A model generated the notes under the pieces. The model was given only the letters and a program-made list of their open reading frames with translations. It was not told where the DNA came from and did not search any database. This document shows, one piece after another, positions 48,424 to 56,881 of a stretch of 64,000 nucleotides of DNA (position 1 is its first letter; each line of letters begins with the position of its first letter). Location: the NCBI GenBank assembly GCA_030522415.1, contig CM060113.1, positions 14,124,157 through 14,188,156 on the forward strand. The letters run 5' to 3'. A program made the position numbers and the translations under genes. This stretch comes from Channallabes apus (Eukaryota; Chordata; Actinopteri; Siluriformes; Clariidae).

Positions 48424-48780
48424 TGTCACGATTCCCTCTCTGAGGTCTGCGTCTGGCGTGTGTTCGTGGCATGAATGCGAGAGGAGGCGAGCTGACGGTT
48501 CATTAAAGTCTTTTATTTACACATAAACAAAAAGTCAAACACCAAACACAAACGAATCATAAAGTAACTAATGCTAGACGCCTGACTGAACTTCAGCCAG
48601 GCTATTTATAATGAAACATAAACATAATTAACTCATTAACTTCCCTCGGTTCAGGTGAGCTTCTACGTCACCTGACCGAGGGGCAAACTGGGAAATGAAG
48701 TCTTTAACTCAAACTCAAAACAAACTACAAACTAAAACCAAAAACGGGCGTTAGGCGCCCTCTAGGGGTTGACCGTCACA
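48424..48780 (-). repeat. 3' LTR (sense minus) of the young retrotransposon
   Basis: 357 bp, TG...CA. On the minus strand: U3 with a stem-loop (48643-48683), TATAAATA (48610-48603), predicted R start at GTCTAGCATT (48579-48570), AATAAA (48517-48512), U5 to 48424. The ORF's stop codon lies just inside the LTR edge. Confidence 0.92.
48512..48517 (-). terminator. LTR polyadenylation signal
   Basis: AATAAA on the minus strand, ~60 nt after the predicted transcript start in the 3' LTR, placing the R/U5 border near 48495. Confidence 0.55.
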
Positions 48781-50864
48781 GTATCCCCCCTCAAAAAAAT
48801 GCTCCTCCGGAGCATCACCGGAGGCCCCGGACACCCAACCCAATGTTCTACCTTTCGCCTCCTATCCAGGAGGCTGGGTGACGGGGCTGGAGGCATGCTC
48901 TGTGGCTGCAGGGCTGGAAGCGTGCTCGGCGGCTGCAGGGCTGGAGAAGTGCTCGCCGAAGGCGTTGGAGCGGTCACTGCTCTCGACGAAGGCGTTGGAG
49001 CGGTCACTGCGCTCGACGAAGGCGTGGGAGCGGTCACTGCGCTCGACGAAGGCGTGGGAGCGGTCACTGCGCTCGACGAAGGCGTGGGAGCGGTCACTGC
49101 GCTCGTAGACGGCGTGGGAGCGGTCACTGCGCTCGTAGACGGCGTGGGAGCGGTCACTGCGCTCGACGAAGGCGTGGGAGCGGTCACTGCGCTCGTAGAC
49201 GGCGTGGGAGCAGTCACTGCGCTCGTAGACGGCGTGGGAGCGGTCACTGCGCTCGACGAAGGCGTTGGAGCGGTCACTGCGCTCGTAGACGGCGTGGGAG
49301 CGGTCACTGCGCTCGTAGACGGCGTGGGAGCGGTCACTGCGCTCGTAGACGGCGTGGGAGCGGTCACTGCGCTCGTAGACGGCGTGGGAGCGGTCACTGC
49401 GCTCGTAGACGGCGTGGGAGCGGTCACTGCGCTCGTAGACGGCGTGGGAGCGGTCACTGCGCTCGTAGACGGCGTGGGAGCGGTCACTGCGCTCGTAGAC
49501 GGCGTGGGAGCGGTCACTGCGCTCGTAGACGGCGTGGGAGCGTGCAGTGTGCTCAATGATGGGTCCACGACGTTCTCAAAGCCGGGGGGCGGCGGCAGAA
49601 CAGGTGTGTCGGTCAGCGGCTGCTCACCCGCCGGCTCGCTGTCCTCAAAGCCGAAAGGCGGCGTCAGAACAGGTGCGTCGGTCAGCGGCTGCTGACACGC
49701 TGGCTCGCTGTCCCCGAAGCCGGGAGGCGGCGGCAGAACGGGAGCGTCGGTCAGCTGCTGCTGACACGCTGGTTCGCTGTCCCCGAAACCGGGAGGCGGC
49801 GGCAGAACGGGAGCGTCGGTCAGCTGCTGCTGACACGCTGGTTCGCTGTCCTCGAAACCGGGAGGCGGCGGCAGCACGGGAGCGTCGGTCAGCTGCTGCT
49901 GACACGCTGGTTCGCTGTCCTCGAAACCGGGAGGCAGCGGCAGAACGGGAGCGTCGGTCAGCTGCTGCTGACACGCTGGTTCGCTGTCCCCGAAACCGGG
50001 AGGCGGCGGCAGAACGGGAGCGTCGGTCAGCTGCTGCTGACACGCTGGTTCGCTGTCCTCGAAACCGGGAGGCGGCGGCAGCACGGGAGCGTCGGTCAGC
50101 TGCTGCTGACACGCTGCTTCGCTGTCCTCGAAACCGGGAGGCGGCGGCAGAACGGGTGCGTCGGACAGCGGCTGCTGACACGCTAGCTCGCTGTCATCGA
50201 TGCTGGAAGGCGGCGGCAGGATGAGTGCATTGCATAGCGGCTGCTGACATGCCTGCTCGCTGCTGAGCGTTGGCGAGGGAGGCGAAAGCTCCGAGACCGC
50301 TTCGCGGCCATCCCGGAAGTGGAGGATCAGCTGCTGGAGCTCCTTCACCTGCTCCTGCATTCCTCTCACCTGCTCCGGAATCCACCACATGAGCTCCTTG
50401 TGCTGCTGCTCCGCCTGGGGTTCTCTTTCCCCCTCGTCACCGCCGTACTTGGGCTTCCTCGCCCTTCTCTTCCGGCCGGTGCGGGGAACCACGTGACCCC
50501 GTGCCGCATCGCCCCTGAATGGCGTCCGCCGAATGGCGAGCCTGCAGCCCTCCCAGCTCTGTGGTGTGTCTCTCTCTCTCTCCTCGCTGCTCTCCCGGCC
50601 GTGCTCCTGCTCCTGTTTTACCAGCTGGTTGTATTTCCAGCTCCTGAGCAGATCTACCTCGCCGTTCTCCAACCAGCAGTAATCCCACTCGCCGTACTCC
50701 TCTTCCTCGCTGTTCTCCTGCCAGTTCGCCAGCTCGGGCGAGATGGTCTTCGCGCCCCCCCAAAAAAACTCCAGGGGGAAATCCTCCGCCATGCCACTTG
50801 TTAGGTCTAGCATTCTGTCACGATTCCCTCTCTGAGGTCTGCGTCTGGCGTGTGTTCGTGGCAT
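48762..50864 (-). CDS. 700-residue repeat-rich protein of the LTR retrotransposon, function unknown
   Basis: Open from an ATG in the 5' LTR (50864) to a TAG just inside the 3' LTR. A second start, MLDLTSGMAEDF (residue 18 or 25), lies beyond the LTR and may be the real one. Residues 25-100: acidic, Trp-rich (EEEEYGEWDYCW). Residues 128-140: basic cluster TGRKRRARKPK, a possible nuclear signal. Residues ~155-186: amphipathic, likely coiled coil (VRGMQEQVKELQQLI). Residues 201-430: ten 23-residue repeats (DSEPACQQQLTDAPVLPPPP plus GFG/GFE). Residues 442-631: nineteen APTPSTSAVT decapeptides. The tail is Pro-rich, ending LRRSIFLRGDTVTVNP. No CCHC knuckle, protease or polymerase motif is seen, so it is not a standard Gag-Pol. 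It could be a diverged Gag-like assembly protein or captured host sequence. Intact and unbroken in a recent insertion, so it is plausibly expressed. Confidence 0.7.
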   Translation of the reverse strand: MPRTHARRRPQRGNRDRMLDLTSGMAEDFPLEFFWGGAKTISPELANWQENSEEEEYGEWDYCWLENGEVDLLRSWKYNQLVKQEQEHGRESSEERERDTPQSWEGCRLAIRRTPFRGDAARGHVVPRTGRKRRARKPKYGGDEGEREPQAEQQHKELMWWIPEQVRGMQEQVKELQQLILHFRDGREAVSELSPPSPTLSSEQACQQPLCNALILPPPSSIDDSELACQQPLSDAPVLPPPPGFEDSEAACQQQLTDAPVLPPPPGFEDSEPACQQQLTDAPVLPPPPGFGDSEPACQQQLTDAPVLPLPPGFEDSEPACQQQLTDAPVLPPPPGFEDSEPACQQQLTDAPVLPPPPGFGDSEPACQQQLTDAPVLPPPPGFGDSEPACQQPLTDAPVLTPPFGFEDSEPAGEQPLTDTPVLPPPPGFENVVDPSLSTLHAPTPSTSAVTAPTPSTSAVTAPTPSTSAVTAPTPSTSAVTAPTPSTSAVTAPTPSTSAVTAPTPSTSAVTAPTPSTSAVTAPTPSTSAVTAPTPSSSAVTAPTPSTSAVTAPTPSTSAVTAPTPSSSAVTAPTPSTSAVTAPTPSTSAVTAPTPSSSAVTAPTPSSSAVTAPTPSSSAVTAPTPSSRAVTAPTPSASTSPALQPPSTLPALQPQSMPPAPSPSLLDRRRKVEHWVGCPGPPVMLRRSIFLRGDTVTVNP
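48781..48794 (-). other. Polypurine tract
   Basis: In the sense direction ttgaggggggatac immediately precedes the 3' LTR, as needed for plus-strand DNA priming. Confidence 0.65.
48972..49541 (-). repeat. 30-bp coding minisatellite, 19 units
   Basis: Units of 30 bp encode APTPS(T/S)SAVT. Two main variants alternate (Thr or Ser at position 6). Because 30 is a multiple of 3, all frames on both strands stay open, which explains the long antisense frames here. Confidence 0.95.
49575..50264 (-). repeat. 69-bp coding minisatellite, 10 units
   Basis: Ten 23-codon units. The first (SSEQACQQPLCN) and the last (DSEPAGEQPLTD) are the most diverged, as expected when internal units are homogenised by unequal exchange. 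Each unit has a conserved Cys and a PVLPPPPGF motif. Confidence 0.95.
50805..50814 (-). other. Candidate self-priming primer-binding site
   Basis: The first bases after the 5' LTR, read in the sense direction, are G then AATGCTAGAC. This decamer is the exact reverse complement of GTCTAGCATT at the predicted transcript start (50971-50962). No match to a usual TGG-starting tRNA primer site is present. In Tf1 and vertebrate sushi-type elements the RNA 5' end folds back onto such a site and is cleaved to prime minus-strand DNA. Confidence 0.55.
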
Positions 50865-51172
50865 GAATGCGAGAGGAGGCGAGCTGACGGTTCATTAAAG
50901 TCTTTTATTTACACATAAACAAAAAGTCAAACACCAAACACAAACGAATCATAAAGTAACTAATGCTAGACGCCTGACTGAACTTCAGCCAGGCTATTTA
51001 TAATGAAACATAAACATAATTAACTCATTAACTTCCCTCGGTTCAGGTGAGCTTCTACGTCACCTGACCGAGGGGCAAACTGGGAAATGAAGTCTTTAAC
51101 TCAAACTCAAAACAAACTACAAACTAAAACCAAAAACGGGCGTTAGGCGCCCTCTAGGGGTTGACCGTCACA
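50816..51172 (-). repeat. 5' LTR (sense minus) of the young retrotransposon
   Basis: Same sequence as 48424-48780 throughout, as far as can be checked by eye. The predicted promoter (TATAAATA at 51002-50995) drives the element's single ORF, whose first ATG is at 50864 within U5. Confidence 0.92.
50995..51002 (-). promoter_or_regulatory. TATA box of the LTR promoter
   Basis: TATAAATA on the minus strand. The motif GTCTAGCATT starts 31 nt downstream (50971), the normal distance for a pol II start. The same TATA-spacing-AGCATT arrangement is kept in the solo LTR at 32234-33203, and with a mutated TATA in 46969-52172. Confidence 0.65.
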
Positions 51173-52223
51173 GTATCGTTATTATTTTATTTTCATCGGC
51201 ATAAGGTAAATTTAACGGTTTTAAATTAGGTACATACTTTAATCTATAGTATGTACTGTCTAATGTGTTGTTGTTAATGTGTTCTGTACTTTGCTTGTGG
51301 TATAATGGCTCCGTAGCTCTCGGCCTGTTTTCAGTCTCTGTGTAACAGAATCAACACACCAGGTTTAAACTAATACTGTACCTGTAGATTCTAATACTAA
51401 TGTCTGTCTGTGTTCACACACCAGTTTATGTTTTAGTTTGTGAGACAACCTGACTTTTGTTAAGCACAAATAAACTATAGAAGTGCTTTTTTGTAACCTT
51501 GTGCAAATTAAATCTGTTGAACACATGAATAAAATCTGCCTCATAATTACTGATGTAATGCTTTTTCTAAAACATGTTATAGTGTATAAAATGTATTTAG
51601 CATATCCTAAACACTTAATGTACTGGTAATACATTTGAAATACAGTATTGTGGCGTGGGCGGGGCGGCGGCTTGCAACTGTCGTGCCTTGCGGGAGGTGT
51701 TCTTTTTGTGTTCACCCTGTATACTAAAGTATACTTAAAGTTGTTCCACTTTAGCACACAAAAGTATACTTAATACACTTAAAATTGTGCTTTTGTACAA
51801 TTTAATTACAACATAAATACACTTAGTACAAAATTAGTTGTTCCAAAATAGCAAACTTCAAGTATACTAGTCATTAGTCTGGAGCAAATACATTTAAGTA
51901 TGCTTTGGCATGCTAGGATTTAATATACTTAGCATACTTTTTTTTTACTTGGGTATCCAAACAAACCAAATACCCACTTTAACATAACCAATGCTCGGCT
52001 CAGTTTCCCAGAACAAACAGCTATTTGTAACGAAACTAATGAGCTACCTCAGTTCTGGTGAGCGCTCTCATCGCCTGACTGAGGTGCATTCTGGGAAACT
52101 GAGTCTAAAAAACAAAAACTACACAAAACAAGATTTCGGGCGCCTAGCGCCCTCTAGGGGTGATACCCTATAGTGGTGTGCCAAATATTTGTTCCAAGAT
52201 TTATGGTCCATGACTGTGTATAT

Positions 52224-53730
52224 ATAGATTTGTTTAATCAAAAGATTAAACATGATTAAATTTTTAATTGTTGTTATACAATTATATAAAAAATAATGCA
52301 AATAAACATAATGTTGTCCCCTTTACACTATGTCTACTAATGACAAGCTTTTTTCCCTAAGTATGTATAGGGTAAATAATGTTATAGGTGAGCTCCAGCT
52401 AATTGCCTTGTTTTTCCCTGCAGGTGATTGATGGAACGGACCTGTGTGTATGGATGGGCCTGAGCTTTACCCATATCCTCCTGTGGCTTATTAGTCACGG
52501 CAGGTTGAAATGCTCCAACCATTAATGGCTGATGGCGCAACGGAGAGCAGTGCAGCGGAACTGAGAGAGTCAGAGTCTCGCCTCATTTCTGGCTCATGTG
52601 CATCTTCTTCAATTAATATGGAAATCGGCTGATCCTTTGACATCCAGCATTAGAATATCCCTTTAAGGCCGTGCCTTTTTCTTCTCTTTCAAATCACTCA
52701 GCTTAATTTGAAATGTATTCTTTTTTTCTTCTATTCCTAAAAGGCAAAGGCTGAGTTAATTTGGTCAATTCTTCTACAGACAGAAAATCTATAGAAGATA
52801 TATTGAATATATGTAACATGTAATGGTGGTTGATAATAGTTTCTCTCCAATGATATTGTAGTCAACATACAGCAGGGAAGTAGCCCAAGGACCGATTTGT
52901 ACCATGAAAAAAAAGCTTAAATGAAATTCTTGCTCTTCTAGAGTGGTAAAATTGACTTGGTACCGAAGGTCAAGCACAAGGACGGTCTACATTGATTTCA
53001 AATAAAAACAGTTGAAAATAAGAAGAGAAGACTGCTGCTGCCTTCTAAAGTACAGAGATGCTAAAAAATATCTTATTTGCATCACATATTGGTGCCATAG
53101 TCCTTGCTTACATATTTCACTATTCATGAAGCATAATCTCAGTTCATATGTTTGGCAAAAGGAACGTGTGTAAGGTACTGAGTGTAAATATAAAATGAAG
53201 AGCTTACAGGAAGGTATCAGCTTCATATTTTAAAAATATTGGCCATTTTCAAGGGTGTAATGTGTATTATTGTTTTAGAAAAGTCGAAAGATATGAAATA
53301 TACCACAATAATGGTAATGTTGCACTCTCAGCCATAAAGTAATGGGAGGACTTATTGCTAATGTGCCACCAGGTAACAGACGGCACAATAATCGGGAGTG
53401 TGTGCAGAATTCAGTTACAAAATTCAGGTCTTTTCATAAGAGTATATTCTTACACAAAATCGATGACAAATCTGTAATTATTAATTATGGATTCTGTGTA
53501 AAATCATACCTCAATTTTTTTTATGAATTTCCTAATTACTGTACATGTTTATTCATTATTATTATTTTTTGCGCAAACAGTAATGCATTTATTTACATGG
53601 ACCGAGACACGATCTGTCTGTTTAACATCTGGCCTCTTTAATTGCCTGTATATGTGAGAATCGCTTGCAGCGAGGTCAGGACTTTATGTGACAAACTTTC
53701 ATTCAAATAATTCTTTTTGATAATTCTTTT
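52224..53730. other. Non-coding; 52420-52680 may be conserved non-coding DNA
   Basis: No repeat or exon recognised. 52420-52680 is unique, balanced in composition and holds no long frame. Confidence 0.35.
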
Positions 53731-53799
53731 GATTGTGTAAAGCTGTTTTGAGACAATGTCAATTGTTAAAAGCGCTATACAAATAAAATTGAATTGAAT
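53731..53799 (+). repeat. LINE/SINE 3'-tail fragment
   Basis: Contains 'gagacaatgtcaattgttaa' and 'agcgctatacaaataaaatt', followed by (GAATT)n-type tail repeats. This is a widespread teleost retroposon 3' end, here strongly 5'-truncated. Confidence 0.6.
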
Positions 53800-54067
53800 C
53801 AGAGTTCCTGTGATGTGCAAGTGGTGTTGGTGAATAATTGCAACAGACAGATAAGTCTCTTCAGAAAGTTGGCGAGAAGTTATCTGATGACTTTCAATGA
53901 ACAGGTATTCTACTCTTTGAATGCTCGTGGGAACGACTGCAGTGGGCCCCAAGCCATCTCGGCCAGGATCATCATTCACGGATGTATGGCCTTCTTTAAA
54001 ACATTCGCACCAAGAAAATGTTTTACTGCGGCTATGAGTCTCATCACCGTACTGCGTCTGTGAAATG

Positions 54068-54258
54068 GGGACAGGGGTAGCTCAATGGTTAAGGCATTGG
54101 ACTACGGTTCGGAAGATCCCAGGTTCAAATCCCACAACCACCAAATTGCCACTGTTGGGCCCTTAAGCAAGGCCCTTAACCCTTAACTGCTCAGATGTGT
54201 AATGAGATAAAAATGTAAGTCGCTCTGGATAAGAGCGTCTGCCTAAATATAAATGAAT
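54068..54258 (+). mobile_element. tRNA-derived SINE (plus)
   Basis: A box 'tagctcaatggttaaggc' (54078-54095), B box 'ggttcaaatcc' (54122-54132), then 'aagcaaggcccttaaccctt' and the tail 'gtcgctctggataagagcgt'. A deleted copy lies at 60561-60652. Confidence 0.75.
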
Positions 54259-56226
54259 CTCAATTGGTTTTATGCCTTCATTGTTCATCACAGGTTTCAC
54301 TGGATTCATGGATTCATGGATTCCTGGATTCACTTGAACAACCCTGTTTTTTTTTCTTTTTTAGTATATACAGTATGCGTGTCAAAAATGCAGCCCATTT
54401 CATTGGTAAAAATATGTTCCTTTTGAAAAGCAAATGAAAAGCATTTTGTTTAAATTTACAGACTCAATAATGCAAGAGTCATAAAATGAACATCAAGTGT
54501 GTATATAAAATGTATTGTGCCTAAATCTAAGTACCTAAGTGCTTTGTTTAAAATCTCAAATCTATATTAATTTTTTTTTATATTCTGTTTGACATTTCTT
54601 TCGAAAGCATCAAGGTCACACTCATCAGACAAATCATAGACTCTTAAATAGATATTTGCTTTTATTTTGACATGTCCACATGAAATCTGTGATCTTTTTT
54701 TTCTTTCACTGTTTGTTTTGATTCACTTAATGTTATTCGCTGTTTACTGGCAGTCACTAAATTAAGGCAGAACCTGATAAATGAACCATTGCAGAAAGCC
54801 ATGGTCAGGCAGTCATTCAATAGATTTGTATAAAAGATATGCATAGACTCGCTGTTGCCAAGATTTCAATTACCCATAGAGTCTCTAATAAAAACGTGAT
54901 GACTTTTAGATAAGGAGAACATTGATTTGGGCTAGGAGCAAAGGGTCCTTTTGAATGTTTATTTCTAATAAATAAATATAGCAGTTCTGATCTGTCTTTT
55001 TGAGCTTTGTGACAAGACAGGTGATGTTTATTTATTTGATTTATTGTTTTATGTATATCACATTCTTATAATTATTAAAGGACAAAGTGTTTAATCCTGT
55101 ATTAAATAAGACAAATTGTAGTTCTTTACAGTATATAAGAAAACTAGACTAGCTGATGTCATAATTATACATATACAGTTTAGAAAAATAATAATGAATG
55201 CATGTTAAATGTACTAATAGTATAATATTTTATTAATATCCTATAGTGTTCTTCTGTTGAGTACCATTATCTATTTGTTGCGGCTCTATTTGAGCAATAC
55301 AGTGGCCTTGGTGTATATTGAACTATCAGCATATGTAATGCAAGATCAGACCACCCTAACATAGTTACTAATAGCCACAGTATTTACTAAGAAAAACTTG
55401 GCCAATCATGAACCACAGGGTTCAAGATTTGCAGACAGACTGCAAGCGCATATACAATAGTAAGTACTTATCTCCCACTGAACTTCCCCACAGGTTGCAG
55501 TGATAAACCCTGAAATGTTATTAACTTTACCTACAATTACAATGCTTGTTATGTACACAATGTAAACAAAATCGGCCGAAATATTGTAGTGAATTAATTT
55601 CCAGAATTACTTGAATGGAATCAGATTGAGTGAAATTAAATTGCCACATGATCTCAATATTAAAACCACCATTTCTGGAATGCCACATCACACTCCAATG
55701 AACAACATGAATTTCCAAATGCAACCTAAAAATAACAAAGAACACACTGTCATGTTCTCAATGTGCCCATCATGTTGTCACTAATTTCCTGTCATGATCA
55801 TGTGCTCACCAGGTCCAATAATATCAAACCGAGTTATTACTATGTCTGATCAGATTGCACTGCGCTCTTAACCGCTCGTATCATGTGATTACTAAGCTGT
55901 TTATTACGTCCTATGGGTTGGTATAACCCGTAGGACGCAATAAATAAGTGTGACAAGTGCATTGCTTTTCATGATGAAATGATGGCATGAGCAATTGGAC
56001 CTATTAGTGATAACCTGCTCCATGCATGCCATCCCAGAATACGAATAGAATTTGGTCTTCTACAATGTAGCACAAGCCTGAAGAGATTGTTGTGAGAACT
56101 GCATTGAAGCAGCAACAATGCAACAACAACAGCACTAATCTTTCCTGTCTATATCATACTTGTAGTATATCAAGAAGGCCGTATGAGATGTTAGTTACTT
56201 AGTTGGCTGGAGATGTTCTTAAAAGG
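54259..56226. other. Non-coding, with one hairpin
   Basis: No gene recognised. Short imperfect 'ggattcat' tandem at 54301-54330. A long hairpin lies at 55901-55943. Confidence 0.4.
55901..55943. other. 19-bp-arm DNA hairpin
   Basis: Arms ttattacgtcctatgggtt and aacccgtaggacgcaataa are complementary at 17 of 19 positions around a 5-nt loop. Function unknown; it may be a short palindromic remnant of a MITE. Confidence 0.6.
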
Positions 56227-56487
56227 GGCAGTGGTGGCTCAATCGGTTAAGGCTGTGGGTTTCTGGGTTACTGATCGGAAGGTCGGGGGTTCGAACCCCA
56301 GCAACGGCAAGTTGCCACTGTTGAGCCCTTGAGCAAGGCCCTTAACCCTATCTGCTCCAGGGGCGCTGTAAGCTGGCTGACCCTGCGCTCTGACCCCAGT
56401 TTCCTAATTGGGATATGCGAAGAAGAAATTTCGCTGTGCTGTAAAAAGTACATGTGACAATAATTGAATATTCTTCTTCTTCTTCTT
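56227..56487 (+). mobile_element. tRNA-derived SINE of another family (plus)
   Basis: A box 'tggctcaatcggttaagg' (56234-56251), B box 'ggttcgaacccc' (56288-56299), the shared 'gagcaaggcccttaaccc' element, and a tail 'gaagaaatttcgctgtgctg' with (TTC)n. A double TACTGTACTGTA scar follows immediately (56490-56501). Confidence 0.75.
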
Positions 56488-56880
56488 ATTACTGTACTGT
56501 AAGTTCTTTTTGCATTTTGCTTCGACCACATTCTCATTAGGTTTTTTTTTTTTTTTTTTAAACATGTACAAAAAAAGCATGGCAGTGCCACTTCAAGAGA
56601 GACAATAGCATGTGCTTACTGGTTTCTACAGCATTGCGGCATGTTGTACTTGTTCCAAGTTCTTACTGCATTCACTCAATTGTTTTCAGAATTTAGTGGA
56701 AATTTGGCTTAGTGTGACAACATTCCTAAACAAACAGCACCGTGGTGTCCAAGGATCAGTATTCCGTTATGCTTCAGTCCAAAATGAAAATGTGACACTG
56801 CCTAAATGAGGCTGTCCTGCAAAATGCAATGTTAAAGTTAAACTGTAGAGTGAGAAAAATGTGGAAAATGGGGCAAAAAT
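56488..56880. other. Non-coding spacer
   Basis: Poly(T) near 56541-56559; otherwise nothing recognised. Confidence 0.35.
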
Positions 56881-56881
56881 A

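Larger units (their letters stand above)
48424..51172 (-). mobile_element. Complete non-autonomous LTR retrotransposon with novel repeat-rich ORF
   Basis: Two 357-bp LTRs (48424-48780 and 50816-51172) show no difference that I can find by eye, and GTATC is duplicated at 48419-48423 and 51173-51177. Sense is the minus strand: 5' LTR 51172-50816, leader, ORF, purine tract, 3' LTR 48780-48424. The internal region is only 2035 bp and encodes no protease, reverse transcriptase, RNase H or integrase, so it must be mobilised in trans. Identical LTRs imply very recent insertion. The ends (TGTCACG...GTCACA on plus) and internal hairpin relate it to the 970-bp solo LTRs of this window. The size class is that of a LARD/TRIM-like derivative, but unlike those it keeps a long open frame. 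Confidence 0.9.
47626..51953. mobile_element. TIR DNA transposon (CCCCAGTGGAAAA ends) interrupted by an LTR element
   Basis: Left end ccccagtggaaaaaaaatgc; the right end read inward is cccaagtaaaaaaaaagtat. TA flanks both sides (47624-47625 and 51954-51955). Excluding the LTR retrotransposon, about 1.57 kb remain. Both outer thirds are rich in the palindromic motif aagtatactt, while 48060-48420 is GC-richer and contains two facing CCAAT boxes. No transposase found; superfamily unknown. Confidence 0.6.
46969..52172 (-). mobile_element. Solo LTR interrupted by a DNA transposon, GTGGT target duplication
   Basis: Starts TGTCATG and ends CCCTATA (a decayed TG...CA), flanked by GTGGT at 46964-46968 and 52173-52177. 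Outer portions 46969-47625 and 51954-52172 align with the intact solo LTR 32234-33203. They share the 'acagactaagaactaaaca' low-complexity body, the TATA region, the AGCATT start motif, the cctcag/ctgagg hairpin and the 'gcgccctctagggg' end. The interruption is the DNA transposon 47626-51953. Confidence 0.85.
46515..52223 (-). mobile_element. Decayed Tc1-family element, outermost host of a four-level nest
   Basis: 46515-46968 carries, on the minus strand, a Tc1 N-terminal DNA-binding piece (EAITRQKKTKTLGLAKATVW and IFKKKE near 46590-46680) followed by leader sequence. The family terminus 'ccaaatatttg..tttatgg' reappears at 52181-52207, on the far side of the inserted LTR. With the insertion removed the two parts join in the order of this family. 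A relative lies at 15413-15840. The element is itself old and non-coding. Confidence 0.6.

Noticed and set aside
48972..49541. Regular ~30-bp repeats resembling a CRISPR array
   Set aside because: Units are directly adjacent with no variable spacers, in frame within an ORF, in vertebrate DNA.
49645..50181. Ala/Ser/Arg-rich 178-codon minus-strand ORF
   Set aside because: Alternate frame of the 69-bp repeats on the coding strand, without a start near the LTR or any non-repeat domain.
48769..50804. Long plus-strand ORFs (308, 225 and 161 codons) opposite the retrotransposon ORF
   Set aside because: They are antisense shadows: repeat periods of 30 and 69 bp keep every frame open. The minus-strand frame is the one that follows the LTR promoter and has non-repeat domains.
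46969..52172. One large LTR retrotransposon with long LTRs
   Set aside because: The outer pieces align with a single 970-bp solo LTR rather than two LTRs, and a TIR transposon with TA flanks explains the interruption.
53794..54063. 89-codon plus-strand ORF next to a retroposon tail
   Set aside because: Begins inside the LINE-type tail repeat and shows no recognisable domain.
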